Shown here piece by piece: positions 9,336 to 19,120 of a stretch of DNA of 64,000 nucleotides (the first letter of the stretch is position 1; every line of letters begins with the position of its first letter). The stretch is from Prochlorococcus marinus str. MIT 9302. Lineage in GTDB: Bacteria > Cyanobacteriota > Cyanobacteriia > PCC-6307 > Cyanobiaceae. The DNA lies in the NCBI RefSeq assembly GCF_000759975.1, contig NZ_JNAM01000002.1, positions 1 to 64,000 of the forward strand, written 5' to 3'. The position numbers were made by a program, and so were the translations under genes. The notes under the pieces are model-generated. The model saw only the letters and a list, made by a program, of their open reading frames with translations, made no database searches and had not been told where the DNA came from.

Positions 9336-9651
9336 GATTTAATCCACCAGTCAAATCATTCATTCTTTCTTTCATAGTTGTTGTAGATAATTCATGGGCT
9401 TTTTGAATCGCTTGTAAAATATTTTTCTCTATTTTTTCTTTATCTGAATTTAAAATATTTTCTTGCACTTCTACCCTTAAAGGAAGTTGGTTACCACTTA
9501 TCCAAACTTTTACCATTTCATCATCACTTTCCCCTTGAATTTCCATATTTTCAAGTTCATCCTGTAATTTTTGAGCATCTTGTTGAATTTGTTTAGCTTT
9601 TTTAAAAGCTTCTGTAAGTTGTCCAAAGTTAGGAAGTCCAAAACCCGCCAT
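9301..9651 (-). CDS. YbaB/EbfC nucleoid-associated protein
   Basis: Small dimeric DNA-binding protein of the YbaB/EbfC family. Seen: N-terminal [16 protein letters not shown] followed by a helix rich in Lys/Gln (about 15-40), the beta strand MVKVWISGN and a C-terminal helix ending in [11 protein letters not shown]. 116 aa, typical length. 17 bp downstream of murB in the same direction, so probably the end of a murC-murB-ybaB operon. Overlaps the rsgA 3' end by 35 nt on the opposite strand. Confidence 0.9.
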   Translation of the reverse strand: MAGFGLPNFGQLTEAFKKAKQIQQDAQKLQDELENMEIQGESDDEMVKVWISGNQLPLRVEVQENILNSDKEKIEKNILQAIQKAHELSTTTMKERMNDLTGGLNLNLPGFDNSDS

Positions 9652-9668
9652 TTTATAAAAAAGTTTCT

Positions 9669-10562
9669 TTAATTAGGATAGTCAAAACCAATCATTCTTA
9701 CTTCTGGTTGCAAATAAATTCCTTTTTTTTGTAGTACTTTTTGTTGAATTAAAGTTATTAATTCATAAATATCTTTTGAACTTGCTGAAGAATTATTAAT
9801 TATAAAATTTGAATGCATTTTAGAAATTTCTGCACCCCCAATTTTAAATCCCTTTAAACCCATATCATCAATTAGTTTTGCTGCATAATTATTTTCAGGA
9901 TTTTTAAAAACGCTACCAAAACTTGGAAGATGATATGGCTGTGTTTCTTTTTTTAATTTAAGATTATTTTTCGTTTTTTTAATTAATTTTTCGAGATTTC
10001 CATTAGGTTCAAAATATAGTTTTGCACTAATAATTGTTAAATCATTACTTTGAAAAGAGCTGAATCTGTACTTAAAATTTATATCTTTTTTTTGAATTTC
10101 AAGTTTTTCAAGAGTTTTTTTATTAATAACTTTTACAGAAATAAGATTTTTTGCTAGGGATAAATTACCAGTACCAGCATTCATATAAATTGCTCCTCCT
10201 AAAGTTCCTGGAATTCCAATAGCCCATTCTCCTCCTTGTAATCCATTTTTAGCGAGAGAATTAGATAATGTTGGGAGCATTACACCTGCTTCTGCCTCAA
10301 CAATTCCTGAATATGGTTCTATAGTTAATGATTTCATTTTTTTCGTACATATCACTAAACCTTTTATGGAAATATTATTTATTAAAAGATTTGAACCTGC
10401 GCCAATTATTTGGCATCTTTGATTGTTTAAAGTAGACCATTTTATTAGATAAGAAAATTCTTCAACACTTTTTGGTTCTGCAAAATATTCAGCGACTCCT
10501 CCAACTTTTATAGTTGTATAACTACTTAGATTTAAGTTCTCAGACAGAATTTTCCTATTCAT
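9669..10562 (-). CDS. murB: UDP-N-acetylenolpyruvoylglucosamine reductase
   Basis: FAD/NADPH enzyme making UDP-MurNAc for peptidoglycan. Seen: [15 protein letters not shown] near residue 15, FAD-binding GAGSNLLI (about 57-64), [15 protein letters not shown] (about 118-132), catalytic-serine block [11 protein letters not shown], and the terminal PEVRMIG with the catalytic glutamate. 297 aa. 8 bp downstream of murC; the murC-murB pair is a common cyanobacterial arrangement. Confidence 0.96.
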   Translation of the reverse strand: MNRKILSENLNLSSYTTIKVGGVAEYFAEPKSVEEFSYLIKWSTLNNQRCQIIGAGSNLLINNISIKGLVICTKKMKSLTIEPYSGIVEAEAGVMLPTLSNSLAKNGLQGGEWAIGIPGTLGGAIYMNAGTGNLSLAKNLISVKVINKKTLEKLEIQKKDINFKYRFSSFQSNDLTIISAKLYFEPNGNLEKLIKKTKNNLKLKKETQPYHLPSFGSVFKNPENNYAAKLIDDMGLKGFKIGGAEISKMHSNFIINNSSASSKDIYELITLIQQKVLQKKGIYLQPEVRMIGFDYPN

Positions 10563-10570
10563 AAATGAAT

Positions 10571-11989
10571 TTAAATAATTTCATTTTTTTTAACATTTAA
10601 AATTGACCAGAAATTATGACAATCACCAGCCCCCATATTCAAAATTAAATCCCCTTTTTGAGTTAATGCGTAAAAGTTCTTTGTAATTTCATGATAATTA
10701 TTTATGTAACTAACATTTTTATTTTGTTTATAAATCATATCAGTGATAATTTTTGAACTAATTTGATCTTCGTTTTTTTCTCCTGCTGCATAAATACTAG
10801 TTACATAAATAACATCTGCTTTGGATAATTCTAAAGCAAATTCTTTTGCAAATTGCTTGACCCTAGAGTATCTGTGAGGTTGAAATATGGCTATTAATCT
10901 ACCTTTTTGAAATTCATTATTACGTTTTTGATTAATAAATAATCTTCCCAATTTAATTGTTGCTTTTATTTCGTTTGGGTGATGTGCATAATCATCATAT
11001 AAATGTCTTTCATCTACTTGGCCTCTGAATTCAAATCTTTTTTTTGGCAGCTTAAGGGATTTAATATTTTTTTTAATTTCTAAAAAATTTACACCTATCA
11101 TTCTTGCCGCTGCTATTGCAGCGGTGATATTGGATAAGTTGTGTAGTCCTGGTATTGGAATATCTAAACTACTAATGAAATTTCCGTTTTCATAATATTT
11201 CCCAATCGTATTACTTTCATTAATCTCAGTCGGGATTATGGCATAAGCAGCTTTATTTGCTTTGATGTTCGACCAATTACTATCAGAATAAAAATTATTT
11301 CTCGTAGTTTCACAATCAAAATTAAGTAATAATCTTTTAGAATTTGTAGCGAAATCTTTAAAAGAAGATATAACTTCTCCTAAATCAGAAAAATGATCAC
11401 AATGATCAAAATCAATGTTATTAATTATTCCAATATCAGATTTATATTTATTAATTGTTCCATCAGATTCATCAACTTCAGCCACTAAGAATTTTGTATT
11501 TTCTAAATGACAATTTGAGTTATAGATAGGAATTATTCCTCCAGTTATTGAAGAAGAATTATGCGTACATAATTCAAGGATTGTCGAGAGAAATGTACTC
11601 GTTGATGTTTTTCCATGGGTGCCTGCTACGGCCAATGTAGTGTAAGTTTGCATTAACATTGCAAGTATCTCCGAACGATGTTTAATTGTTAAATTTTTTT
11701 TTCTACAGTAGGAAAATTCTTCATTTTCTGGCTTAATTGCGGAGCTTACAACAAAATTAATCAATTTGTTGTTAAATTTTGATGTTACAAATTCAATATT
11801 TTTTCGAATTTGAGAAGTAAAGATTACTGCGCCTAATTGCTCTAATTTATTGGTTTCATTGTTTTTAACTAAATCAGATCCTGAAACTGAATAACCTTTT
11901 TTCAGCAAACCTATTGCAATTGCTGACATTCCAATACCTCCAATTCCAATAAAATGAAAATGACTTTTCAACAGTAATTCTTTATCCAA
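10571..11989 (-). CDS. murC: UDP-N-acetylmuramate--L-alanine ligase
   Basis: ATP-dependent ligase adding L-Ala to UDP-MurNAc in the cytoplasm. Seen: N-terminal Rossmann-like FIGIGGIGMSAIA with GYSVSGSDL, the ATP P-loop AVAGTHGKTSTST (about residue 118-130), DDYAHHPNEI in the C-terminal domain and the IFQPHRYSR motif. 472 aa. First gene of the murC-murB-ybaB unit. The divergent gap2 start is 193 bp away, giving both a shared promoter region. Confidence 0.97.
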   Translation of the reverse strand: MDKELLLKSHFHFIGIGGIGMSAIAIGLLKKGYSVSGSDLVKNNETNKLEQLGAVIFTSQIRKNIEFVTSKFNNKLINFVVSSAIKPENEEFSYCRKKNLTIKHRSEILAMLMQTYTTLAVAGTHGKTSTSTFLSTILELCTHNSSSITGGIIPIYNSNCHLENTKFLVAEVDESDGTINKYKSDIGIINNIDFDHCDHFSDLGEVISSFKDFATNSKRLLLNFDCETTRNNFYSDSNWSNIKANKAAYAIIPTEINESNTIGKYYENGNFISSLDIPIPGLHNLSNITAAIAAARMIGVNFLEIKKNIKSLKLPKKRFEFRGQVDERHLYDDYAHHPNEIKATIKLGRLFINQKRNNEFQKGRLIAIFQPHRYSRVKQFAKEFALELSKADVIYVTSIYAAGEKNEDQISSKIITDMIYKQNKNVSYINNYHEITKNFYALTQKGDLILNMGAGDCHNFWSILNVKKNEII

Positions 11990-12117
11990 TTTTTATCTTT
12001 TACTTAAATCAAAATAACTTCTTAGCAAAATTTTGGTATTTTTTCTTAAAAAAAAATGTTTTTTTTCCTGGAATTAATACAAAACTAGACTTATTTGCTT
12101 AATAAATCAAAAAAAAC

Positions 12118-12146
12118 TTACTTTATTGCACAAAATTCAGTATGAT
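12118..12146 (+). promoter_or_regulatory. Candidate promoter for gap2
   Basis: TTACTT (12118-12123), 17-bp spacer, TATGAT (12141-12146), 37 bp before the gap2 ATG. The minus-10 is good and the minus-35 poor, as is usual in this lineage. Predicted by eye only. Confidence 0.35.
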
Positions 12147-12182
12147 CAGCAACTTAGGTTAATCATTTAGAAATTTTTAGTT

Positions 12183-13205
12183 ATGACTTTGCGTGTTGCA
12201 ATTAACGGCTTTGGCAGAATAGGTAGAAACTTTATGCGCTGTTGGCTTAGTAGAGGCGCTTATACCAATATTGAAGTCGTTGGTATTAACGTTACTTCTG
12301 ATCCAAAGACTAATGCTCATCTTCTAAAATACGATTCAGTTCTTGGCCAATTGGATGGTGTTGACATTCAATATACTGATGACACTTTTGTAATTAATAA
12401 CAAGACAATTAAGTGTTTTTCTGATAGAAACCCAATGAATCTCCCTTGGAAAGAATGGGGGGTAGATTTAGTAATTGAATCAACTGGAGTTTTTAATACA
12501 GACGTAGGGGCAAGTAAGCACTTGGAAGTAGGTGCAAAAAAAGTTATCTTAACTGCGCCGGGTAAAGGTGCTGGAGTTGGTACTTATGTAGTGGGAGTGA
12601 ATGCTGATCAATACAATCATAAAGATTATGATATTTTGAGTAATGCTAGTTGTACTACAAACTGCTTAGCTCCAGTAGTTAAAGTTTTAGACCAAACTTT
12701 TGGGATTAATAAAGGTTTGATGACTACAATTCATAGTTATACAGGTGATCAAAGAATTCTAGATAATAGCCATAGAGATTTAAGAAGGGCTAGGGCCGCT
12801 GCTACCAATATTGTTCCAACTTCTACAGGAGCTGCTAAAGCAGTAGCACTAGTGTATCCAGAAATGAAAGGTAAATTAACAGGAATTGCGATGAGGGTTC
12901 CTACACCAAACGTTTCAGCGGTGGATTTCGTTTTCGAATCTTCCAAATCTGTCACAAGCGAAGAAGTAAATAATGCACTTAAAGAAGCATCTTTAGGTTC
13001 AATGAAGGGCATTATTAAGTACGGAGATGAACCATTAGTATCAAGTGATTATGCAGGTACTAATGAATCATCAATTGTGGATAGTGATCTTACTATGTGT
13101 ATCGGAGATAATCTTGTTAAGGTTCTTGCATGGTATGACAACGAGTGGGGTTACAGCCAGAGGGTTGTAGATTTAGCAGAGATTGTTGCTAAAAAATGGG
13201 AATAA
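12183..13205 (+). CDS. gap2: Glyceraldehyde-3-phosphate dehydrogenase, NADP type (Gap2)
   Basis: Calvin-cycle and gluconeogenic GAPDH. Seen: Rossmann start [12 protein letters not shown], catalytic cysteine in [12 protein letters not shown] (about residues 150-161), HSYTGDQR, and the C-terminal [11 protein letters not shown]. The loop after beta-2 reads [11 protein letters not shown]; the acidic residue that selects NAD is absent, matching cyanobacterial Gap2 enzymes that use NADPH. 340 aa. Lysine/arginine codon use is less AT-biased than in neighbouring genes, consistent with high expression. Ends one base before the convergent thiL stop. Confidence 0.97.
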   Translation: MTLRVAINGFGRIGRNFMRCWLSRGAYTNIEVVGINVTSDPKTNAHLLKYDSVLGQLDGVDIQYTDDTFVINNKTIKCFSDRNPMNLPWKEWGVDLVIESTGVFNTDVGASKHLEVGAKKVILTAPGKGAGVGTYVVGVNADQYNHKDYDILSNASCTTNCLAPVVKVLDQTFGINKGLMTTIHSYTGDQRILDNSHRDLRRARAAATNIVPTSTGAAKAVALVYPEMKGKLTGIAMRVPTPNVSAVDFVFESSKSVTSEEVNNALKEASLGSMKGIIKYGDEPLVSSDYAGTNESSIVDSDLTMCIGDNLVKVLAWYDNEWGYSQRVVDLAEIVAKKWE

Positions 13206-14192
13206 TTAAAAGTGCTTGAAAGGTGTGTTTTTCAATAATTTATTTTTATTTTTATCTTTAAATTCTATTGAGGGTTCACCATTAGTAAAAAAACCAATTT
13301 CGTTAATATTGTTATCTAGATTGGATAAATTTTTTGCCCATTTTTCTGGTAAAGAGAAAACTAATTCGTAATCTTCTCCTCCAAAAAAATAATATTTATC
13401 CCATTTATCTCCTTTTGGCCAATATTGATCTTTTGGTATTTTATCGTAATTAATAATTGCTTTGCATTTGCTGGCAATTGCTAAATCTGTTATGGCTTGA
13501 AATAGACCATCACTACTATCAGTACATCCTATTCTCTTTATTTTTTTATTGGGACGAGTTTTAAGGAGGTTGTTTAGAAAATTTGGGTAGACTTTAGGGC
13601 GACAAAAATGTTCAATCGACTTACTGATTAATCTTTCATCAAGGGAAACATCTTTATCGAAATTAATTTTATTTTGTATCATAAATCCTAGTTTGCTGAG
13701 ACCATGTAATCCTGTAGTTAAAATAATCTCACCTGTTTTAGATGCGTTTCTTCGTAATTCAAGTTCCCCTTGAATACCAAAGGCTGTAATTGATATGGTT
13801 TTTTGATTACCTTTTGAGCAATCTCCTCCAAGAATTATCCCACCATATGCTTTTAAAGCTTTATTTATTCCTTTATATAATTCTTCAACCCAAATCCACT
13901 CAGTTTTAGAGGGTAGAATTAGGCTTATTGTAATTCCTATAGTTTTTTTACTACCACTTGATAATAAGTCAGAGAGGTTGCTGACAACTGCTTTCCATCC
14001 AAGGTCTTGAGGGCAAATAGTAATGTCATTGAAATGAACATTTTCTACCAATGAATCATTATTAACAAGTAAATTATCATTTTTAGTTTTGATTAAAGCG
14101 CAATCATCTGAAGCTTGATTTTTAGGCATAAATTTTCCAAGCCTATAAATTAATTCTTTTTCCCCTAAATCTTCTAATGTTTCTTTATGCAT
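13206..14192 (-). CDS. thiL: Thiamine-monophosphate kinase
   Basis: Phosphorylates thiamine monophosphate to thiamine diphosphate, the last cofactor step. Seen: N-terminal LGEKELIYRL, metal/ATP loop DDCALI and VNNDSLVENVHF, GGDCSKGN near residue 122, DSSDGL near 222 and the terminal FGGEDYELVF. 328 aa. Its start overlaps the 3' end of the cyclophilin gene by 8 nt (same strand), so the pair is co-transcribed. thiO elsewhere in the window belongs to the same pathway. Confidence 0.94.
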   Translation of the reverse strand: MHKETLEDLGEKELIYRLGKFMPKNQASDDCALIKTKNDNLLVNNDSLVENVHFNDITICPQDLGWKAVVSNLSDLLSSGSKKTIGITISLILPSKTEWIWVEELYKGINKALKAYGGIILGGDCSKGNQKTISITAFGIQGELELRRNASKTGEIILTTGLHGLSKLGFMIQNKINFDKDVSLDERLISKSIEHFCRPKVYPNFLNNLLKTRPNKKIKRIGCTDSSDGLFQAITDLAIASKCKAIINYDKIPKDQYWPKGDKWDKYYFFGGEDYELVFSLPEKWAKNLSNLDNNINEIGFFTNGEPSIEFKDKNKNKLLKNTPFKHF

Positions 14193-15276
14193 TTAATTTG
14201 AGTTTTTCAATACCTTCTAAAACATCAATTGAGATTATTTTGTCATCTTTCGTTAGCTCTTCCAATACTTCAAAACCATCAATAACATAACCAAAGGCAG
14301 CATTCCTTCCATCAATTAAATTACGACCTGCTGGATTTAATTCTGCTTCATACAAAAAGAAGAAAAATTGCGATGAACCATCATCAACTGCATTATTTGA
14401 ATGTGACCAACCTAGAGTTCCGAGTGTTGCGAAAGGTAATGTTGGTGTCTCTGTGTAAAGGCCTAAATCTTCAAAAGTTTCATTATAAAAAGTATCCTTT
14501 TCATTAGGAATTCTTATTTCGAGAGGTACGTGACGTTCTTCATTTGTTTCAGGATCTATGTAACCAATTGCTTCTCCAAGTGGATCACCTGTCTGTAGTA
14601 CAAAAAATTCTTCTGCTCTATTAATAGGTAAATCTTTATAGAAATTTTTTGAAGATAAATCTACAAATGCTCCTGCTGTAAGTGGTGCGTTAAATCCATC
14701 CACAATAGCTTTCATATCTCCTTTGGAAGTTTTAATATTGACTTTTGCTCGGCCTAGTAATCTTGGAAGATTATCATATTCTTCGGGAATATAGTAAGGA
14801 AATTGATTTGGTAGAAAATATTCTTCTAATCCACCTATTTTATCTAAAGCCTCTTTTCTGGTTGTAACAAATGAGTACTTATCCTTTGATTTAGAATGAT
14901 CTTGAAGGCTATCAAAATTTTCTTTGAGTTCTAAAAACGTTTTTTCAGCAATTTGCTTTTTATCGTTAGGTAATTCTTGAATAATTCGACTTTGGTATTT
15001 TTTTAGTAAAGATTGACATTTTGTAACAGTTTTTGTCAGAGCCGGCCACCTTCCTCCTCTTACAAGGTCACTAGTTTCTTCCAATTTGTGCTGAATTTCT
15101 TGCAACTCAACTTGCTTGATAGGGAGTGCGTTTCTGAGGATTGCATTAGGGTCTTTTACCGCATTCCCAGTAGGTAAATCAGCTAGTACTTGAATGGGTT
15201 TAAAGAAGAAAACCTGTAAAATTATGATTGATAGAATTAAGAAAAGTTTGTTCTGATTTGATAAGAATTTTTGCAT
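14185..15276 (-). CDS. Cyclophilin-type peptidyl-prolyl isomerase, exported (TLP40/CYP38-like)
   Basis: Seen: N-terminal signal peptide (hydrophobic [15 protein letters not shown], then VLADLP), a helical N-terminal domain (about residues 40-165) and a C-terminal cyclophilin fold (about 180-360) with [16 protein letters not shown] and [15 protein letters not shown]. This architecture matches the cyanobacterial and chloroplast lumenal cyclophilins of the CYP38/TLP40 type, which assist photosystem II assembly. Several cyclophilin active-site residues differ, so isomerase activity may be weak (inference). Same strand as and upstream of thiL; only 43 bp separate its start from the efp start on the other strand. 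Confidence 0.87.
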   Translation of the reverse strand: MQKFLSNQNKLFLILSIIILQVFFFKPIQVLADLPTGNAVKDPNAILRNALPIKQVELQEIQHKLEETSDLVRGGRWPALTKTVTKCQSLLKKYQSRIIQELPNDKKQIAEKTFLELKENFDSLQDHSKSKDKYSFVTTRKEALDKIGGLEEYFLPNQFPYYIPEEYDNLPRLLGRAKVNIKTSKGDMKAIVDGFNAPLTAGAFVDLSSKNFYKDLPINRAEEFFVLQTGDPLGEAIGYIDPETNEERHVPLEIRIPNEKDTFYNETFEDLGLYTETPTLPFATLGTLGWSHSNNAVDDGSSQFFFFLYEAELNPAGRNLIDGRNAAFGYVIDGFEVLEELTKDDKIISIDVLEGIEKLKLNA

Positions 15277-15319
15277 AGCACTCTTGCAGGTTTATGATCC
15301 TTGGGGATGTAATACAGGA

Positions 15320-15880
15320 ATGATTTCCAGTAACGATTTTCGCACAGGTACCACCATCGAATTAGATGGACAAGTTTGGCGTGTTGTAGAATTTCTACAT
15401 GTCAAGCCTGGTAAGGGTTCTGCTTTCGTGCGAACAAAATTAAAATCAGTTCAAAGCGGCAACGTGGTTGAAAAAACTTTTCGAGCCGGAGAATCAGTAC
15501 AACAGGCTATCCTTGAGAAGTCTAACCTGCAACACACTTATGTGGAGTCTGGAGATTATGTTTTTATGGATATGGCCAGTTTTGAAGAGACAAGACTTTC
15601 CTCTGAACAAATTGGTAAAGGCGCAAAGTATTTGAAAGAAGGAATGGAGGTTAATGTAATTTTCCATAATGGTAAAGTTTTAGAAGTGGAACTTCCAATA
15701 TCTATTACTTTGAAAGTTACAGAGACTGATCCTGGAGTTAAAGGCGATACTGCTAGTGGGGGCACTAAACCAGCTATTCTAGAAACAGGTGCTCAAGTTA
15801 TGGTTCCTTTATTTATTTCTGTAGGAGAAATGATTAAGGTCGATACTCGTAACGATAGTTATCTTGGACGTGAAAATTAA
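15320..15880 (+). CDS. efp: Elongation factor P
   Basis: Binds stalled ribosomes and relieves pauses at polyproline. Seen: KOW-like N-domain beginning [17 protein letters not shown], the loop [15 protein letters not shown] carrying the lysine that is modified in some bacteria, and the C-terminal OB block [16 protein letters not shown] plus [11 protein letters not shown] chose ATG 15320 (186 aa) rather than the longest frame from TTG 15284 because EF-P proteins begin at this point. Its TAA overlaps the accB ATG by one base, indicating coupling. Confidence 0.95.
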   Translation: MISSNDFRTGTTIELDGQVWRVVEFLHVKPGKGSAFVRTKLKSVQSGNVVEKTFRAGESVQQAILEKSNLQHTYVESGDYVFMDMASFEETRLSSEQIGKGAKYLKEGMEVNVIFHNGKVLEVELPISITLKVTETDPGVKGDTASGGTKPAILETGAQVMVPLFISVGEMIKVDTRNDSYLGREN

Positions 15881-16386
15881 TGGCTATGAAATTAGATCAT
15901 GAAGACTTAAATCGCTTAATAGAGAAAATCTCTTCAAGCGATATTCAAGAATTCTCATTAGAGGGAGAAGATTTTAAACTAGAAATAAAACGTAATTTAT
16001 TTGATCAAAACCAAATTACTAATAATTTACTTTCTAATACTTCATTTGATAGGCAAACTATTGCTAGTCAAAAATCCATCAATGAAAATGTCTCAATAGT
16101 TAAGGAGCCTGAGACGCCCCAGGTAGCCCCTCCTGGACGTACTGATCTCACTGAAATCACTTCTCCTATGGTTGGAACCTTTTATAGGGCTGCAGCGCCT
16201 GGAGAAGAGCCATTTGTTGAAGTAGGAAGTAATATTAATGTTGGGCAAACTATTTGTATTTTGGAAGCTATGAAGTTAATGAATGAAATTGAATCTGAAT
16301 TTAATGCTGAAATAGTTGAGATTCTAGTTGAAAATGGAACGCCAGTTGAATTTGGTCAAGTTTTAATGCGTGTTAAGCAGTCTTGA
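15880..16386 (+). CDS. accB: Biotin carboxyl carrier protein of acetyl-CoA carboxylase
   Basis: Carries the carboxylated biotin between AccC and the carboxyltransferase for malonyl-CoA synthesis. Seen: N-terminal helical segment, Pro-rich linker (about residues 75-90: PETPQVAPPG), then the biotinyl domain with ITSPMVGTFYRAAAPG and the biotin lysine in EAMKLMNEIE (about 128-137). 168 aa. Follows efp with 1-nt overlap, the widespread efp-accB pairing. accC lies 42 kb away. Overlaps convergent pdxA by 24 nt. Confidence 0.96.
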   Translation: MAMKLDHEDLNRLIEKISSSDIQEFSLEGEDFKLEIKRNLFDQNQITNNLLSNTSFDRQTIASQKSINENVSIVKEPETPQVAPPGRTDLTEITSPMVGTFYRAAAPGEEPFVEVGSNINVGQTICILEAMKLMNEIESEFNAEIVEILVENGTPVEFGQVLMRVKQS

Positions 16387-17397
16387 ATTTTTAGTAATTT
16401 CTATGGCAGCTTTTATAGCTTCAATCATGCTTTGACATTGAGCTATTCCTTTGCCAGCAATATCGAATCCAGTGCCATGATCTGGAGATGTTCTAATAAA
16501 AGGTAACCCTATTGTTGTATTTACTGAGTAATTAAGAGCTATAACTTTCATTGGGATTAAACCTTGATCATGATACATAGCAAGAATGCCATCATGTTTT
16601 TCAGCATCTTTTTCCCTCCAAGCTTTTGCTGAAGAGTTCCAACAACTATCTGGTGATAAAGGGCCTAATAATGTAATATCTCTATTCTTCTCATTCCAAG
16701 CAATCAACGCATCATTGAGCCAATTTTTTTCTTCATTACCCAAAATCCCTTCTTCACCAGCATGAGGATTTAATCCTGCAACTTTTAAAGTAGGTTTATC
16801 AATATAGGTACTACAAAAATCTTTGAAAAGATCTAACTTAGAATGGATTAATTCTGTTGTTAATTTCTTGGGAACATCACAAAGAGGTATGTGGGTTGTA
16901 GCTAGTAAGGTATTGAATCTCCATCCTGTAATTGGTGATTTTGCTGTGAATAACATTCCAACATTTTTTACTCCACACGATTTTGCTAATACTTCAGTTT
17001 GTCCAGAGAAGTAATGACCTGCTAATGACCATGATTTCTTGCAAATTGGTCCAGTTACAAGTGCTGAATTGCGGGATTGTTTTACAATTTCAATAGCTTT
17101 TGTTAAGTAATAAAAACTTGAGTTACCATAACTTGATTTAGAGTCATTCTCAGATGAAGAAATTTTGAGATCATGAATCTTTAAATTTTTAGGATTTGCG
17201 ATGTTTTCTAATCCTAAAGATCTTAGGTTTCTATATGTATTTTGTAGATTTCTCTTTGAACCTACTACTGTCAAGTCAATATTTTCAGGTATCTCATTAG
17301 AACAAAGTGCTTTTAAAATTATTTCAGGCCCAATTCCAGATTCATCTCCGACGGTTAATACTATTTTAAAAGTATTATTTGTATTCTTAACATTCAT
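16363..17397 (-). CDS. pdxA: 4-hydroxythreonine-4-phosphate dehydrogenase
   Basis: NAD-dependent step of the DXP-dependent pyridoxal phosphate pathway. Seen: LTVGDESGIGPEI at the N-terminus, ALVTGPICKKSW near residue 115, metal-binding histidine in GHYFSGQTE, GLNPHAGEEG near 205, and AMYHDQGLIPMK with TSPDHGTGFDIAGKG near the C-terminus. 344 aa. 23 bp downstream of the SDR gene on the same strand, likely co-transcribed. Confidence 0.95.
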   Translation of the reverse strand: MNVKNTNNTFKIVLTVGDESGIGPEIILKALCSNEIPENIDLTVVGSKRNLQNTYRNLRSLGLENIANPKNLKIHDLKISSSENDSKSSYGNSSFYYLTKAIEIVKQSRNSALVTGPICKKSWSLAGHYFSGQTEVLAKSCGVKNVGMLFTAKSPITGWRFNTLLATTHIPLCDVPKKLTTELIHSKLDLFKDFCSTYIDKPTLKVAGLNPHAGEEGILGNEEKNWLNDALIAWNEKNRDITLLGPLSPDSCWNSSAKAWREKDAEKHDGILAMYHDQGLIPMKVIALNYSVNTTIGLPFIRTSPDHGTGFDIAGKGIAQCQSMIEAIKAAIEITKNSRLLNTH

Positions 17398-17420
17398 AAA
17401 AAGTTTTTAAATTTATTTTT

Positions 17421-18299
17421 TTAACTATTCAAAAAGCAATTTTTTAAGCCTATTTTATAGTTTTTATAAATTAGTTTATATCCAAGTGTTTCGCATAAAA
17501 GTTTATTAGAAACTTTTCTGTTTTCCATCCAAAAAGATTTAGCGATAGGCGATAATTTCTCTTTTGCATCCTCAAATAATATTGGCTTTGGCATTTTTAA
17601 ACCAAGTAAATCGTAGCAATATTGAATAACTTCTATTTGAGAACAGGGATTATCATCTGCAATATTAATAATCTGGTGAAACTTTAAGGAATTTTTATTT
17701 TGTAATAGATAGATAATTGCATTTGTAATATCAGCAACATGAATTCTTGAAAATATCTGATTTTTTTTAGAAATAACGCGAATTTTTTTATTTCTTATTG
17801 TTTCAAAAGTGGATCGTCCAGGTCCATAAATACCTGGTAACCGAAAAATTTGTACAGGTAAACCAGATTCAATCCATTCTTTTTCACAATTTAACCTCTT
17901 ATGACTTCTTTCTTGAAAAGGGTTGGGTTGATCAGTCTCAAAAACCCAATCACCTTTGGTGTTGCCATATACTCCTGTGGTGGATAAATATCCGACCCAT
18001 TCAAGGGGTATGCTTTTTAGCTTATTTTTAAGACTTACCAATACCGGATCATTTCCATTTTTGTCGGGAGGTATGCAACTAAGAATATGTGTGACTCCAT
18101 CAAAAATTTTTTCATTAGGAACGATGCTATTTTCACTGTTAAATACAAAACTATTTGGATCTTTGTTTTCAGATCTCGAACTTGTTAAAGCAGTACAACC
18201 TAATTGCCTTATCGTTTTTGCAAAGAAACTTCCACTAAAACCACATCCCAAGATTAAAAATTTATTTTTATTTCCTAGCGAACTTGCGTGCATCTTCAT
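17421..18299 (-). CDS. NAD(P)-binding SDR/epimerase-like protein
   Basis: Atypical extended short-chain dehydrogenase related to nucleotide-sugar epimerases. Seen: N-terminal dinucleotide motif FLILGCGFSGSFFA, catalytic-strand block YLSTTGVYGNTKG with the usual YxxxK replaced by a shifted arrangement, then RLPGIYGPGRS and RIHVADI. 292 aa. ATG at 18299 or 18293 both fit. The substrate is not inferable. Upstream of pdxA by 23 bp, so it may be co-expressed with pyridoxal phosphate synthesis. Confidence 0.8.
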   Translation of the reverse strand: MKMHASSLGNKNKFLILGCGFSGSFFAKTIRQLGCTALTSSRSENKDPNSFVFNSENSIVPNEKIFDGVTHILSCIPPDKNGNDPVLVSLKNKLKSIPLEWVGYLSTTGVYGNTKGDWVFETDQPNPFQERSHKRLNCEKEWIESGLPVQIFRLPGIYGPGRSTFETIRNKKIRVISKKNQIFSRIHVADITNAIIYLLQNKNSLKFHQIINIADDNPCSQIEVIQYCYDLLGLKMPKPILFEDAKEKLSPIAKSFWMENRKVSNKLLCETLGYKLIYKNYKIGLKNCFLNS

Positions 18300-18311
18300 A
18301 CGGCGTTAGAG

Positions 18312-18327
18312 TAGTACATATGTATTA
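18312..18327. promoter_or_regulatory. Near-palindrome resembling a cyanobacterial LexA box
   Basis: TAGTACATATGTATTA, symmetric at 14 of 16 positions, between the divergent SDR gene and the 76-aa gene. It differs by one base from the cyanobacterial LexA consensus RGTACNNNDGTWCB. Function is inferred from resemblance only. Confidence 0.3.
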
Positions 18328-18331
18328 ATTA

Positions 18332-18562
18332 ATGATGAAGACAATTGTTAGGCCTGATTTAAAATCAAAAACTTTCGGCATTAGTAGAAGTTATACTCGT
18401 TTCATAGAAAAAGAAGTCAGTGTAATTAATTATAAATTCTACCAAAAATTATTTGTTCTCCTTATTTCATTTTCGACAATTTTAATATTTCCAGACTCGC
18501 CAAGAGAATTAGGCAATATATGTGAGAGTTATAATTCTAGAAAAATATGTAATGTTTGGTAG
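18332..18562 (+). CDS. Hypothetical small membrane protein, 76 aa
   Basis: Not recognised as a defined family. Seen: basic N-terminus (about 1-40), one hydrophobic segment (FVLLISFSTILIF, about residues 46-58) and a short tail with two cysteines (NICESYNSRKICNVW). Could be a signal-anchored or secreted peptide. It begins 33 bp from the divergent SDR gene and ends directly at the convergent HNH gene. The tight fit between neighbours supports it as real; the function is unknown. Confidence 0.6.
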   Translation: MMKTIVRPDLKSKTFGISRSYTRFIEKEVSVINYKFYQKLFVLLISFSTILIFPDSPRELGNICESYNSRKICNVW

Positions 18563-18964
18563 TCAAGCTGCTTTATATTCTGATTTATTTTTTTCGTAAT
18601 TTTTATTACTTATTTTGTAATTTGGATTAGCCCATTGCAGTAATCTTAAAGCTAATCTTAAATCTCCTTCTAACCAAGCTCTTATAGCCATTGCTCTTCG
18701 CGGGTCATAAAATTTTTGTTTTCTATACCAATACAAAGCATTTTCATCTGATTTATCCCCATTGCAGGAAAGACATGCAGGCACACAATTTTCTGTTGTA
18801 TTTAAGCCGCCTTGGCTACGTGGCAATACATGATCAATAGATTCAGATGGTTTTCCGCAATATATACAACTTTTACCTGTAAATCTATGAATAGATTTTC
18901 GCCATTGTCTGAATCTGAATTTAGGACATAAATCTTCTAAAAACACCGCATCATTAATATGCAT
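18563..18964 (-). CDS. HNH endonuclease family protein
   Basis: Seen: an HNH fold with zinc cysteines CIYC, the catalytic SIDHVLPRSQGG, an asparagine in TTENCVPAC, and the second pair CLSC followed by NGDKSDENALYW. The tail (about residues 85-125) is a conserved-looking arginine-rich helix. 133 aa. Freestanding HNH proteins of this kind occur widely in cyanobacteria as chromosomal genes; no intron, intein or restriction partner is adjacent, so a homing or restriction role is not supported. The cellular substrate is unknown. Confidence 0.82.
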   Translation of the reverse strand: MHINDAVFLEDLCPKFRFRQWRKSIHRFTGKSCIYCGKPSESIDHVLPRSQGGLNTTENCVPACLSCNGDKSDENALYWYRKQKFYDPRRAMAIRAWLEGDLRLALRLLQWANPNYKISNKNYEKNKSEYKAA

Positions 18965-19093
18965 TCAGATCATTTAGTTAAATAAATAATGGCTTGGATA
19001 TATCAAAAGTCAATATTTATTTATCAATTTTTAGCTCAAATTGGCTCGTAAAAATATACTTTAGTGTTGATAGATACAAAAACATTGAATAAA

Positions 19094-19120
19094 CTTAAAA
19101 CTTAAAACTTAAAACTTAAA
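19094..19120 (+). repeat. 7-bp tandem repeat CTTAAAA, four copies
   Basis: Four units of CTTAAAA (the last lacks its final A) just behind the stop of the secreted 136-aa protein. A short microsatellite in intergenic DNA, likely variable by slippage. Confidence 0.85.

Noticed and set aside
15284-15319. N-terminal extension of EF-P from TTG
   Set aside because: EF-P homologues begin at MISSNDFR; the extra 12 residues have no counterpart.
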